A DNA stretch of 64,000 nucleotides from Terriglobia bacterium (GCA_023512135.1 JAIMAG010000004.1:124001-188000); one strand, 5' to 3'; numbered from the stretch's first letter, positions 1 to 8,384 are shown. Notes: generated by a model from the sequence alone, not told the origin. A program made the numbers and translations.

Positions 1-777
1 GAGCACGCGGGCACCCGGCTCGACCGCTAGCAGCAGCGGCACCATCTGCGAGGCTTCGTCTTGCAGAGAAATCCGACCGGTGCGGAAGGGCAAAGTCTGC
101 GTCGGACTGCCCCCGCGGAGCAGCAGCGCGCGTTGCAGCCAGCGGCCGGGCGCCACCTCGAGCCCTTCCCGGCGCAGCTCCTCCGCTATGGTTTCCGGGT
201 TATTTGGTGGATGGACCGCGCAGGCCAGCGGGGCAGCCATGTTATTGGCCTGCAGCAGAGCTTCCGTGCGTGCCGGGCCGAACGCCGCCAACCAGCGCTG
301 CACGAGCCAGGTGGGATGGGAGTGCAGCACTGCCAACCGCTCGATGCCGGACAGGTTGGCCGGCAGCAGCGTTTCAGCCGGCCGGTCAGCTTCTTCGGCC
401 ATGCGGCGCAGCACGGCGTTGACGAGCGCGGCTGCCGAACGCACGCCGGCGCGTTTGGTCCACTCGACCGATTCGTTCACCGCCGCATGGGCAGGGATGC
501 GGTTCAGAAACCGCAACTGATAGGCACCCAGGCGCAGAGCCAGGCGCACGGGCACATCCAGTGCTTCCGGTGGGCGCGGCAGATGCCGGGCCAGCAGAAC
601 GTCGAGTAGACGCTGCCAGCGGAGCACCCCGTAGACGAGCTCCGTGGCCAGCGCGGCGTCTTCGCGTCGCACCGGGCTGCGGAGACGGGCGTGCAGCAGG
701 TCGGCGGCGAAGGCGGCTTCGCGCTCGACCCGCAGCAACACCTCCAGGGCCATCTCGCGTGCCGGACTGATTCCCAT
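1..777 (-). CDS. rsmB: RsmB/Sun 16S rRNA m5C967 methyltransferase, N-terminal part (cut by window edge)
   Basis: Reading the minus strand from the ATG at 777 gives 259 codons without a stop to the window edge. The first ~140 residues look like the NusB-like helical RNA-binding domain of RsmB (for example RIPAHAAVNESVEWTKRAG, then ALVNAVLRRM). After it comes the start of the Rossmann methyltransferase domain (RTGRISLQDEASQMV). The SAM-binding loop and catalytic cysteines lie outside the window, so activity cannot be judged. An in-frame stop lies a few codons upstream of the ATG, which fixes the start region. It follows def and fmt on the same strand, 78 bases after fmt; def-fmt-rsmB is a common translation-related grouping. 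Confidence 0.9.
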   Translation of the reverse strand, partial: MGISPAREMALEVLLRVEREAAFAADLLHARLRSPVRREDAALATELVYGVLRWQRLLDVLLARHLPRPPEALDVPVRLALRLGAYQLRFLNRIPAHAAVNESVEWTKRAGVRSAAALVNAVLRRMAEEADRPAETLLPANLSGIERLAVLHSHPTWLVQRWLAAFGPARTEALLQANNMAAPLACAVHPPNNPETIAEELRREGLEVAPGRWLQRALLLRGGSPTQTLPFRTGRISLQDEASQMVPLLLAVEPGARVL

Positions 778-855
778 CGTTGCCAGGCTAGCTTACGCGG
801 CTGCGCTGCCCGCGCAAACACAAGCGGAGAATGCGTCGTCGGCCTGCGCGCACGG

Positions 856-1794
856 TCAGCTTTCGAAGGCTTCGCCGGGACGCAGGCGAGCGCCGCGCAG
901 GAACTCTGCGGCCGAGACGCGCGCACGGCCTTCCAGGTGCAGAGTTTCCAGCTCGAGCGCCGTGGCTTCTCCGCAGGCGACCCACAGCCGTTCGCCCCGC
1001 GGTAGCAGGGTGCCGGGAGGCGCGACCACCGGGCGTTCGAGCTGGGCCGGCCGGCCCCACAGATGACACAACTTGCCCCGAAAGCGGCTGAATGCGCCCG
1101 GCCAGGGCTGTACCCCGCGCATGTGGTTGTAGACCTGCGGGGCCGGCTGCGACCAGTCGATCCGGCCGTGCTCTTTTTTCAGCATCGGAGCGAACGTGGC
1201 CTGTTCGTGATCCTGCTCCACGGGAACGATTTCGCCGGCGGCCAGTTTGCGCAGAGTTTCGAGCACCAGGGGTGCGCCTTCCCGGGCCATGCGCGCAGCG
1301 AGCTCCGCGGCCGTTTCGTCGGGGCCGATCATGATCTCTTTCTGGAGCAGAATCGGGCCGGTGTCGAGTCCGGCGTCGATTTTCATGGTGGTCAGGCCGG
1401 TGCGGGTCTCGCCGCGGATAATGGCCCATTGAATGGGTGCCGCGCCGCGGTACTTCGGCAGCAGAGAGGCGTGCAGGTTGATCCAGCCGAGCGGCGGAAT
1501 GGACAGCAGCGACGCCGGAATGATCTTTCCATACGCGATGATGACCACCGCATCGGGAGCTTGTCTGCGGAAAAAATCATGCGCGGATTCCGAGTTGATC
1601 TTCTCCGGCTGGTAGACGTGCACGCCCGCTTCGAGCGCCACCCGCTTGACCGGAGGCGCCGTCCATTGCTGGTCCCGGCCCGCCGGACGGTCCGGCTGCG
1701 TGACGACGGCGGCCACGGTGATGTCCGGTGCGGCCAGCAGGGCTTGCAGTGCGGGAACAGCAAACTCCGGCGTGCCGCAGAATACGATGCGCAT
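856..1794 (-). CDS. fmt: Methionyl-tRNA formyltransferase
   Basis: Formylates the amino group of Met-tRNA(fMet) using 10-formyl-tetrahydrofolate in the cytoplasm. The 312-residue length is typical. The N-terminus MRIVFCGTPEFAVPAL is the hallmark Rossmann start. The catalytic triad is in place: Asn106 and His108 in INLHASLLPKYRG, and Asp144 in KIDAGLDTGPI, matching the E. coli numbering. The C-terminal OB-type domain follows (residues ~205-312). It sits 77 bases downstream of def, whose product removes the formyl group after translation starts, so the two are functionally coupled and probably cotranscribed. Confidence 0.97.
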   Translation of the reverse strand: MRIVFCGTPEFAVPALQALLAAPDITVAAVVTQPDRPAGRDQQWTAPPVKRVALEAGVHVYQPEKINSESAHDFFRRQAPDAVVIIAYGKIIPASLLSIPPLGWINLHASLLPKYRGAAPIQWAIIRGETRTGLTTMKIDAGLDTGPILLQKEIMIGPDETAAELAARMAREGAPLVLETLRKLAAGEIVPVEQDHEQATFAPMLKKEHGRIDWSQPAPQVYNHMRGVQPWPGAFSRFRGKLCHLWGRPAQLERPVVAPPGTLLPRGERLWVACGEATALELETLHLEGRARVSAAEFLRGARLRPGEAFES

Positions 1795-1871
1795 GACGGC
1801 GGGATTCTATCAGAAGCTCTGAGGCTGGGCGCGCGGCACCCCGGAGCCGCGCAGCTCAGCCGGCGGCGTGG

Positions 1872-2381
1872 CTACCACTCGCCCCGTTTCTGCAGTTTGC
1901 GTACGCGGCGACGAATCAGGTCGCGCTTGAGCAGGCTGAGATGCTGGATGAAGAGCACGCCGTTCAGGTGGTCAATTTCGTGACAGAACGCGCGCGCCAG
2001 CAGCCCTTCGCCGCGCATCTCGAACCACTCCCCGCGGAGATTCTGCGCGCGCACGGTGACGAACTTCGGCCGCAGCACCGCAGCATGGAAACCCGGCAGC
2101 GACAGGCAACCTTCCTCTTCGCGCTGCTCGCCTTCCGAATGGATGATCTCCGGATTCGCCAGCACCAGCCGGGCTTCCGGGTTCATGCCAGAGGTGACGT
2201 CGATCACCGCCAGCCGCAGCGAACGCCCGATCTGCGGCGCGGCCAGCCCGACGCCGTGCGCTGCATACATGGACTCGAACATGTCTTCGGCCAGCTTGGC
2301 CAGCTCTTCGTCGAACTGAGTGACCGGCTGGGCGGGTGTTTCGAGCACTTTGTCGCCATACTTGACAATCGGATGGATCAT
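1872..2381 (-). CDS. def: Peptide deformylase
   Basis: Metalloenzyme that removes the N-formyl group from nascent proteins. All three family motifs are visible: GVGLAAPQIG (residues 43-52), EEGCLSLP with metal ligand Cys92, and HEIDHLNG with ligands His134 and His138 and catalytic Glu135. The 169-residue length is normal. The gene lies between aroC (66 bases upstream) and fmt on the same strand. No strong promoter is visible in either gap, so aroC-def-fmt-rsmB may form one transcript. Confidence 0.97.
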   Translation of the reverse strand: MIHPIVKYGDKVLETPAQPVTQFDEELAKLAEDMFESMYAAHGVGLAAPQIGRSLRLAVIDVTSGMNPEARLVLANPEIIHSEGEQREEEGCLSLPGFHAAVLRPKFVTVRAQNLRGEWFEMRGEGLLARAFCHEIDHLNGVLFIQHLSLLKRDLIRRRVRKLQKRGEW

Positions 2382-2447
2382 CGTGCCTGCCTGTCGTTCT
2401 GCACCACGGGTCTGACCGAGCGGCGTCCTTGCGACACTGCCCGGTAA

Positions 2448-3620
2448 TCAATACGCATCGAGCTGGCGTTGAAACGCTTCGAAATTCCGCCGCGTTTCGG
2501 CCAGATGGTCCCCGCCAAACTTTTCCAGAAACGCCTGCGCGAGCACGAAGGCCACCATCGCTTCGCCCACCACGCCTGCGGCCGGCACCACGCACACATC
2601 CGAGCGTTCGTAGGCGGCCTGGACGGGCTGCTTGGTGCGCAGGTCAGCGGTGCGCAGCGGTCGTCGCAGCGTGGAAATCGGCTTCAGGTAGCCGCGCACG
2701 ACGACGTCTTCGCCATTCGTGATGCCTCCCTCAAGTCCGCCGGCACGGTTCGAGCTGCGCGTGAAACGCCGGCGCACCGCGTCGTAGTGGATTTCGTCCT
2801 GTACCGCGGAGCCCGGCGCCATGGCGCTGGAGACTCCAGAGCCGATTTCGACCGCCTTGACGGCCTGAATGGACATGACCGCCTGCGCCAGCCGCCCGTC
2901 GAGTTTTTCGTCCCACTGGGCGTGGCTGCCCAGACCGGGCGGTACGCCGTGCGCGACAACTTCAAAGATGCCCCCGACGGAGTCTCCGGCGCGCAGCGCC
3001 GCATCCACTTCGGCCTGCATGCGGGCTTCGGTTTCTGTGTCCACGCAGCGCAGCGGGGACTGGAGATTTTCGCAGACGGCGACGATCTCCTCCCAGCTCA
3101 CTTCGCGCTCCAGCCGCACCCGGCCGACCGCGCGGGTGTGGCTGAGCACGACGATGCCGAATTCGCGGAGCAGCAGTTTGGCCAGGGCCCCGGCGGCCAC
3201 CCGCGCGGCAGTTTCCCGTGCCGAGGCCCGCTCGAGCACGTAGCGCGCGTCGTGAAGACAGAACTTCAGTGCGCCGGCCAGGTCGGCGTGCCCCGGGCGC
3301 GGAGCGGTCAGCGGCCGACGCGCCTGTTCGGCCCCGGCGACGTCTTCGACAGCCAGCGCCTGCTCCCAGTTTGGCCAGTCGCGGTTGGCCAGCAGCAGGG
3401 CGATGGGAGCGCCGATCGTCTGGCCGTGGCGGATGCCGCTGAGGACTTCGGCTCGATCGCGTTCGATTTTCTGGCGGCCGCTGCGGCCGTAGCCGAGCTG
3501 ACGCCGCTGCAGCTCACGATTCAGGAACTCAAAGTCCACCGGCAGGGCCGCCGGCAGTCCCGAGACCCAGGCCATCAGAGCCTGTCCGTGAGATTCGCCG
3601 GCCGTGAAGAATCGAAGCAT
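2448..3620 (-). CDS. aroC: Chorismate synthase
   Basis: Last step of the shikimate pathway: converts EPSP to chorismate with reduced FMN. The start MLRFFTAGESHG is the canonical N-terminus. Further motifs are GRSGRQKIERDRAEVLSGIR, RPGHADLAGALKF, GVSSAMAPGSA and RSNRAGGLEGGITNGE. The open frame continues 235 codons upstream, but that extension is antisense to mlaE and has no family similarity, so the ATG at 3620 is chosen. A GCGGAG ribosome-binding site precedes it. A TAGAAT hexamer on the minus strand at 3656-3661 could be its -10 element, but no good -35 was found. Length 390 residues, normal for the family. Confidence 0.96.
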   Translation of the reverse strand: MLRFFTAGESHGQALMAWVSGLPAALPVDFEFLNRELQRRQLGYGRSGRQKIERDRAEVLSGIRHGQTIGAPIALLLANRDWPNWEQALAVEDVAGAEQARRPLTAPRPGHADLAGALKFCLHDARYVLERASARETAARVAAGALAKLLLREFGIVVLSHTRAVGRVRLEREVSWEEIVAVCENLQSPLRCVDTETEARMQAEVDAALRAGDSVGGIFEVVAHGVPPGLGSHAQWDEKLDGRLAQAVMSIQAVKAVEIGSGVSSAMAPGSAVQDEIHYDAVRRRFTRSSNRAGGLEGGITNGEDVVVRGYLKPISTLRRPLRTADLRTKQPVQAAYERSDVCVVPAAGVVGEAMVAFVLAQAFLEKFGGDHLAETRRNFEAFQRQLDAY

Positions 3621-3788
3621 GGAACTCCGCCTCAACCTCACCGCGAAGCCGCTGCATTCTACACCGAAGGGTTCCTGCAGGGGAAAGGTGTGACGGGTAG
3701 CTTGACGGGATGCGCAGCGAACGCTAGGCTTGCGGCGAGCAGCAGGTTGTGCTCCCGTTGGCACTGCAGGTAGCACACGAAGCGGAAC

Positions 3789-4583
3789 ATGGGCAGCCGC
3801 ACGGTGAGTCTTTCCATCTCCGGAGTCAACGAAGCGCTGAAGCGCCGCGTTCTGGAGCTGCAGAACTACGCGCTGCTGTCGGCACGGGCGCTGACGAATT
3901 TGCTCACCGGCCCGCGCTATGTAGGCGACTTGCTGATCCAGATGGACATCGTGGGTGTGGGCTCGCTGCCGATCGTGGTGCTGACCGGTTTCTTCATCGG
4001 AGCCGTGCTCGTTCTGCAGACGGCCTCGCAGTTCGAGCGCTTCGGGCAGACGGCACTGACCGGTGACGTGGTGGCCATCGCCCTGGTGCGCGAGCTGGGC
4101 CCGACGATCACAGCGCTGCTGGTGGCCGGGCGCAATGCTTCCGGGATGGCCTCCGAGCTCGGCTCGATGGTGGTCACCGAGCAGGTGGATGCAATGCGGG
4201 CGATGGGCACCGACCCGACGCGCAAGCTGGTCACCCCGCGCGTGGTGGCCACGCTGATTGTGCTCCCGCTGCTCACCGTGATTGCCGATTTCGTCGGACT
4301 GATTGGCGGGTTTGTGGTCTCGCACTTCGAGCTGCAGCTGAATCCGGTGCAGTACTGGACGCGCGCGATCGACGCGCTCGAGCTGGGCGACATCGTGCAG
4401 GGGCTGACCAAGCCGGTAATCTTTGCCTACATCCTTTCGACGATCGGCTGCTATTTCGGCCTCACCGTGCGCGGCGGCACCCAGGGCGTGGGTCGCGCCA
4501 CCACCGAAGCGGTAGTCTTTTCCTCGGTGTTCATCCTCGTGGTGAACTTCTTCCTGACCCGCCTGCTGCTCTGGCTGTTCTGA
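3789..4583 (+). CDS. mlaE: MlaE-type ABC permease of an MCE lipid transporter
   Basis: Inner-membrane permease of the phospholipid transport system that maintains outer-membrane lipid asymmetry. The 264-residue protein has about five hydrophobic segments and the conserved MlaE stretches VRELGPTITALLVAGRNASG and GSMVVTEQVDAMRAMG. It ends at a hydrophobic C-terminus (FILVVNFFLTRLLLWLF). The partner genes mlaD and mlaF lie immediately downstream but on the opposite strand; only 18 bases separate the mlaE and mlaD stop codons. That is unusual, because mlaF-mlaE-mlaD usually form one operon. The direction of lipid flow cannot be inferred from sequence. Confidence 0.93.
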   Translation: MGSRTVSLSISGVNEALKRRVLELQNYALLSARALTNLLTGPRYVGDLLIQMDIVGVGSLPIVVLTGFFIGAVLVLQTASQFERFGQTALTGDVVAIALVRELGPTITALLVAGRNASGMASELGSMVVTEQVDAMRAMGTDPTRKLVTPRVVATLIVLPLLTVIADFVGLIGGFVVSHFELQLNPVQYWTRAIDALELGDIVQGLTKPVIFAYILSTIGCYFGLTVRGGTQGVGRATTEAVVFSSVFILVVNFFLTRLLLWLF

Positions 4584-4601
4584 GCCGGCCCGTTCGGCCC
4601 G

Positions 4602-5654
4602 TCAGAAGATAGAGAACTTCACCCGCAGGAATTTCTTCGGGTTCTGCCGGAATTCGCCGATCAGCAGACGCAGGTCGCCGGCCAGGCCGGTAACGTTGTC
4701 GTAGAACTGCGGGTCCGAAAAGAACTTGCCGAGCGAATTGTCGGCCTGGTTTAGTTTGCCGGTGGCGGATTCCACGTTCGCGGCGACGGCGTTCAGACGG
4801 TTGTAGAGCGCGTCGTCGACGACCAGCTTGCCGAGCGTGCCGCGGCCCTGCTGGATGTCTCCCAGCAGGCTGTTGCCGCGTTCCAGAAACAGCCGCGCGT
4901 TGTCGTAGAAAGCCGGGTCTTTGGCCAGTTTGCCGAGCGTGCCTTCGCCGCGCTCGACTCCGGCGAGCAGGCCGTCGACCCGATCCACGGCAGATTGCAT
5001 CCGGGTGTACAGCTCGTCCGAGGCCACCAGCTTGCCGAGCGAGCCACGGCCGCCCCGGACATCGGCCAGCAGGTGCTGGGCTTCGGTGGTGGTGTTGCGC
5101 AGCGCAAGAAAAAGCGAATCGTCGGTGAGCAGGCGCCCCAGGGTGCCCTTGCCTTCCTGCAGTCCGGCGAGCAGGGCGTTGACGCGGTCGGCCAACTCGA
5201 CGGTTTTGTCGAAAACGGTTTCGATCGGCGCGACCGTGATCGCCGTTACCTCTCCGTTTTCCGGCACGGGCACGCCGGTGAAGCCGCGAGAGATGCTCAC
5301 ATAGCGGTTGCCGAGCAGTCCTTCGGTGACGAGCCGGGCCACCGAATCGGTGCGGATCATCGGCTGAAAGTCCTTGTGCACGCGCAGGCGCAGCTCAATG
5401 TTGCGGCGGGGGTCCTTGGCGTCGGGCACGAAGCGGACGTCCTCGACGTTGCCGATGTCGATTCCGTCCAGACGCACGGGTGCTCCGCGCGAAATCCCGG
5501 CGATGTTTTCCATGTAGGTGCGCAGCGTGTACCGTTCGCCGAGCACGGTGGTTCCCGTGACGTAGATCACCCCGATGGCCAGAATGAACAGCCCGACCAG
5601 GACGAACAGGCCGACCCGCAGGTCTGCCCAGGTCACTTGCTTGCGTTGCGCCAT
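4602..5654 (-). CDS. mlaD: MlaD-like MCE-domain lipid-binding protein with five 34-residue C-terminal repeats
   Basis: Periplasmic substrate-binding component of the Mla/MCE transporter, anchored by one N-terminal helix (residues ~13-33, LRVGLFVLVGLFILAIGVI). The MCE domain spans about 40-145 (RGAPVRLDGIDIGNV, LLGNRYVSIS). The C-terminal half is a regular repeat: G[ST]LG[KR]-type motifs at residues 170, 204, 238, 272 and 306, exactly 34 residues apart, each followed by a helix-forming segment. It ends FLRVKFSIF. The start at 5654 is supported by an AGGAGGAG ribosome-binding site 7 bases upstream. It follows mlaF by 54 bases on the same strand. At 350 residues it is about twice the length of E. 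coli MlaD because of the repeats. Confidence 0.92.
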   Translation of the reverse strand: MAQRKQVTWADLRVGLFVLVGLFILAIGVIYVTGTTVLGERYTLRTYMENIAGISRGAPVRLDGIDIGNVEDVRFVPDAKDPRRNIELRLRVHKDFQPMIRTDSVARLVTEGLLGNRYVSISRGFTGVPVPENGEVTAITVAPIETVFDKTVELADRVNALLAGLQEGKGTLGRLLTDDSLFLALRNTTTEAQHLLADVRGGRGSLGKLVASDELYTRMQSAVDRVDGLLAGVERGEGTLGKLAKDPAFYDNARLFLERGNSLLGDIQQGRGTLGKLVVDDALYNRLNAVAANVESATGKLNQADNSLGKFFSDPQFYDNVTGLAGDLRLLIGEFRQNPKKFLRVKFSIF

Positions 5655-5708
5655 GATTGCTCCTCCTTCGGAATTCGCGAAAACTGAGCTGGCCTGCCCG
5701 AACACGCC

Positions 5709-6545
5709 TCAGACCAGGAAACTCCGGATGTAGCCATCTTCGCTCTTCAGGATATCGTGCTGTTCCCCTTCGAAATAGACCCGGCCGTCGCGCAGCACCA
5801 GGAAGGATGTGCGGGGCTGGCCGTCGAACGGCGGCGCGCCCGCCGCAGCTGCCGTTTCGCTGGTTTCCCAGATGGGCACCACGCGCCCGCGCACAGAGTC
5901 GAACCGGAAATTGGCCAGGCCGAAGGCGTCCTGCAGCCGGTGCGTGGCCAGCAGCGAAGTCACCCCGTAGAGGTCGCGCAGGCGCAAAATCAGCGTGATG
6001 ATCGTTTGGGCAGTTACCGGGTCGAGCCCGGCGGTCGGCGAATCGTACAGCACAATCGGCGGATTGCCCATCAGCGCCCGCGCAATCGAAACACGGCGGC
6101 GCATGCCGCCGGAAAGCTCGCCGGGCAGCTTCCAGATGGCGTCTTCCAGTTCCACAAAGCGCAACGCCTCGCGCACCCGCTCTTCGGTCTCCTCTTCGGG
6201 AACGCCTTCTTCCAGCAGCCGGTAGGCCACGTTCTGCGCCACGGTCAGGGAATCGAACAGCGCCCCTTCCTGAAAGACAAAACCGATCCGTCGCCGGAAG
6301 TCGAGCAGTTGTTTTTCACTCAACCGGCTCAGGTCCTGGCCGAGAACCACGACGCGCCCGGCATCCGGTTGGAGCAGGCCGGCGGCCAGCTTCAGCAGCA
6401 CCGTTTTGCCCGAGCCCGATTCGCCGACCAGCACCTTGCATTCCCGTTCGTACACGACGAAAGAGACGTCTTCCAGCACGGTGACATCGGCGAAGCTCAG
6501 CGCCACGTGCTCGAAAACAATGACCGGCTCGCCGGAATCGTTCAT
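5709..6545 (-). CDS. mlaF: MlaF-type ABC ATPase with Ser at the Walker B catalytic position
   Basis: ATPase that drives the MlaE permease. Walker A is GESGSGKT (residues 41-48), the signature is LSGGMRRR (~144-151), and the H-loop is ATH (His202). Walker B reads VLYDSPTAGLDP: Asp168 is present, but the usual catalytic glutamate is Ser169. The codon pair GAT TCG is unambiguous in the given sequence. The ATG at 6545 is preferred over a GTG two codons upstream because a GGCGGGG ribosome-binding site lies 7 bases before it. A minus-strand promoter with a perfect TATAAT lies upstream. mlaD follows on the same strand. Confidence 0.93.
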   Translation of the reverse strand: MNDSGEPVIVFEHVALSFADVTVLEDVSFVVYERECKVLVGESGSGKTVLLKLAAGLLQPDAGRVVVLGQDLSRLSEKQLLDFRRRIGFVFQEGALFDSLTVAQNVAYRLLEEGVPEEETEERVREALRFVELEDAIWKLPGELSGGMRRRVSIARALMGNPPIVLYDSPTAGLDPVTAQTIITLILRLRDLYGVTSLLATHRLQDAFGLANFRFDSVRGRVVPIWETSETAAAAGAPPFDGQPRTSFLVLRDGRVYFEGEQHDILKSEDGYIRSFLV

Positions 6546-6577
6546 CGCCACGCCCCGCCGGGTTCTTGCTGCGCGCG

Positions 6578-6605
6578 ATTATATGATGTTTTGGCTGAGT
6601 GTGCA
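6578..6605 (-). promoter_or_regulatory. Candidate sigma70 promoter of mlaF-mlaD
   Basis: On the minus strand, TGCACA (6600-6605) and a perfect TATAAT (6578-6583) are separated by 16 bases. The expected transcript start near 6571 gives a leader of about 26 bases before the mlaF ATG. The -10 match is strong and the -35 moderate (4 of 6). Confidence 0.6.
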
Positions 6606-6627
6606 GAAGCAGGCCCTGCGCGGCTGC

Positions 6628-6656
6628 TTGAGCCGCGTCCGCATGCGTGCTAGTCT
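6628..6656 (+). promoter_or_regulatory. Candidate promoter of tRNA-Leu
   Basis: TTGAGC (6628-6633), 17 bases, then TAGTCT (6651-6656). The expected transcript start lies a few bases before the mature tRNA 5' end at 6670. The hexamers are only 4/6 and 3/6, but spacing and position fit. Confidence 0.45.
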
Positions 6657-6669
6657 GAAGATCAGCCCG

Positions 6670-6758
6670 GCTGGAGTGGCGGAACTGGCAGACGCGCGAG
6701 ACTCAAAATCTCGTGGCCTGTAGAGGCCGTGAGGGTTCGACCCCCTCCTCCAGCACCA
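6670..6758 (+). tRNA. tRNA-Leu (anticodon CAA)
   Basis: The acceptor stem GCTGGAG (6670-6676) pairs with CTCCAGC (6748-6754), followed by discriminator A and an encoded CCA. The D-arm region reads GGCGGAACTGGCAGACGCGC, typical of class II leucine tRNAs. The anticodon stem is CGAGA/TCTCG around loop CTCAAAA, giving anticodon CAA for UUG codons. A long variable arm (GGCCTGTAGAGGCC) and the T-arm GGGTTCGACCCC follow. A small hairpin (GCCAGA/TCTGGC, 6762-6776) lies just downstream, without a clear T-run. Confidence 0.96.
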
Positions 6759-6978
6759 CCCGCCAGAATCTCTGGCTACTGGATAGCTTCTTCGTCTTTC
6801 GACCCATCCCCTGTGTCTTTCCCGCAAGCGAACGTTGCCCGCGACAGCAGCGATGTACAACGGAACACCGCAGCGGCGAATCTAAGCTTGTGTCTGGCAG
6901 ACGTTCAGGTATTCTGAGTCTGACGGGAAGCGCGGGCGCCGAGTGCGCTGCCCGGAGAATTTCCGCTGGGGGGATCCA

Positions 6979-7782
6979 ATGAAAATTTCTGCCTTCAAGG
7001 TTTTTCTTCCGTTTCTGGTCACACTTTTGCTGGTCCCGGTTGCTGTTGCCGATCGGATCGAATTGCGGGATGGCCGCGTGTTGCACGGCAAGTTCCTCGA
7101 CGGGACTCAGCAGAGCATTCGCTTCCGGGTGAACGGCGAAGTCCAGGAGTTCCCGCTGAGCGAGGTGGTGGCCATCACCTTCGGCGCGGACGGCGGCACG
7201 CAGACGCAGGCAGCCACCGCCCACTCGCCGTCGCAGCCAGCTCAGCCACGTCGACGCCTGTCCGGCCCGGTAACCGTTCCTGCCGGCACAACGATTCTGG
7301 TCCGCATGATTGACACCGTGGATTCCGAGAAGAATCAGATCGGGGACCGTTTCCGCGCCAGTCTGGAAACAGACCTGGTCGTCGACGGCGTCGTGGTCGT
7401 GCCGAAAGGCACTGACGTCTACGGCCGGTTGACCGAGGTCAAGGAGGCGGGCCGGGTTGCTGGCCGCTCGGAGCTGAAACTCGAACTGACCGACATTCTG
7501 ATCGGACAGCAGTTGCAACCGATCGTCACGAGCGACTACGAGCTCGCCGGTGAATCGCGCGGCAAGGATACCGCCAAGAAAGTAGGCGGCGCGGCGGCCA
7601 TCGGGGCCATCATCGGTGCGGTTGCCGGTGGCGGCAAGGGAGCCGCTATCGGCGCGGGGGTCGGCGCCGGTGCCGGCACTGCGATTCAAGTGTTGACCCG
7701 GGGCCAGCAGGTGCACGTACCGAGCGAAACGCTGCTGGAGTTTCGCCTCGAACAGCCGTTCACCGTGCGCCCGTCTCGCTAG
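6979..7782 (+). CDS. Secreted/envelope protein with C-terminal glycine zipper, function unknown
   Basis: The 267-residue product begins with a Sec signal peptide (MKISAFKVFLPFLVTLLLV, cleavage probably after AVAD). Residues ~27-60 (IELRDGRVLHGKFLDG) form a small beta-rich segment. A region rich in Ala, Gln and Pro is followed by a beta-rich core (VTVPAGTTILVRMIDTVDS, about residues 95-185) resembling the conserved conjugal-transfer/BON-like 'tunable resistance' beta proteins common in Acidobacteria. A glycine-zipper stretch at ~196-230 (GGAAAIGAIIGAVAGG) suggests membrane insertion or oligomerisation. The ATG at 6979 has a GGGGGGA ribosome-binding site. I cannot assign a function; an envelope-stress or outer-membrane role is only a guess. 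Confidence 0.75.
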   Translation: MKISAFKVFLPFLVTLLLVPVAVADRIELRDGRVLHGKFLDGTQQSIRFRVNGEVQEFPLSEVVAITFGADGGTQTQAATAHSPSQPAQPRRRLSGPVTVPAGTTILVRMIDTVDSEKNQIGDRFRASLETDLVVDGVVVVPKGTDVYGRLTEVKEAGRVAGRSELKLELTDILIGQQLQPIVTSDYELAGESRGKDTAKKVGGAAAIGAIIGAVAGGGKGAAIGAGVGAGAGTAIQVLTRGQQVHVPSETLLEFRLEQPFTVRPSR

Positions 7783-7890
7783 CCCGCGGCCAGCGGCGGG
7801 CGGCTGTGCTGCACCTGCGGGCGGAACGGTGCGCGGAGCCGCTGTTGTCCACCGGTGCCGGTGGCGGCCACCACTGGCGTATACAATTCG

Positions 7891-7918
7891 TTAACATCTC
7901 GTCTTGCAGATTTATATT
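7891..7918 (+). promoter_or_regulatory. Candidate sigma70 promoter of the XRE regulator
   Basis: TTAACA (7891-7896) and TATATT (7913-7918), each 5/6 to consensus, are separated by 16 bases. The site lies inside the longest possible reading frame of the downstream gene, which argues for the shorter GTG start at 7968. Confidence 0.65.
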
Positions 7919-7967
7919 GCGAGGTACTCCCCCCTTCGCTACCATGCCCCCGCAGGAGGGTCGGGCT

Positions 7968-8384
7968 GTGCCGAAAGAAAAACCCAAGGTCAACATCGGT
8001 GAGGTCATCCGGCGTTACCGGTGCGACCGTGGCCTCTCCCAGGGGGACATCGAGCGACGCACCGGACTGCTGCGCTGCTACCTCTCGCGCGTGGAAAACG
8101 GCCACACGGTGCCTTCGCTGGAGACCCTGGCGAAAATTGCCGAAGCCATGGAAATCAACCTCGCCGATTTCTTCCCGGGCGAGGAATCCCCGCGCGACCG
8201 CGAAAACAAGCGGTTGCTCGGTGAACTCTCCGAAGAGGAAATTCGTTTCCTCGCCGAAATCAAGAAGTACAGCAGTGGCCTGAGCGAAGGCGATAAGCGC
8301 CTGGTGCTGGCGATGATTCGCAAGATGGCCACGCTGGTTCCGCCGCAGCGGAGATCGTCTTCTGCGCGCCGCGCCCTGTTCTAG
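7968..8384 (+). CDS. XRE-family helix-turn-helix transcriptional regulator
   Basis: Small DNA-binding protein of 138 residues. The HTH domain occupies about residues 7-66 (IGEVIRRYRCDRGLSQGDIE, RTGLLRCYLSRVENGHTVPS, LETLAKIAEAMEI). A charged helical tail follows (ENKRLLGELSEEEIRFLAEI), with no sensor domain. The GTG at 7968 is chosen because an AGGAGG ribosome-binding site lies 8 bases upstream and the promoter lies inside any longer form. Neighbours do not reveal a target. An ATG eight codons upstream is an alternative start. Confidence 0.85.
   Translation: MPKEKPKVNIGEVIRRYRCDRGLSQGDIERRTGLLRCYLSRVENGHTVPSLETLAKIAEAMEINLADFFPGEESPRDRENKRLLGELSEEEIRFLAEIKKYSSGLSEGDKRLVLAMIRKMATLVPPQRRSSSARRALF

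Noticed and set aside
3621-4325. An in-frame upstream extension of aroC of about 235 codons
   Set aside because: It is antisense to mlaE, is rich in His, Gln and Arg as expected of shadow frames in GC-rich DNA, and the canonical AroC start lies at 3620.
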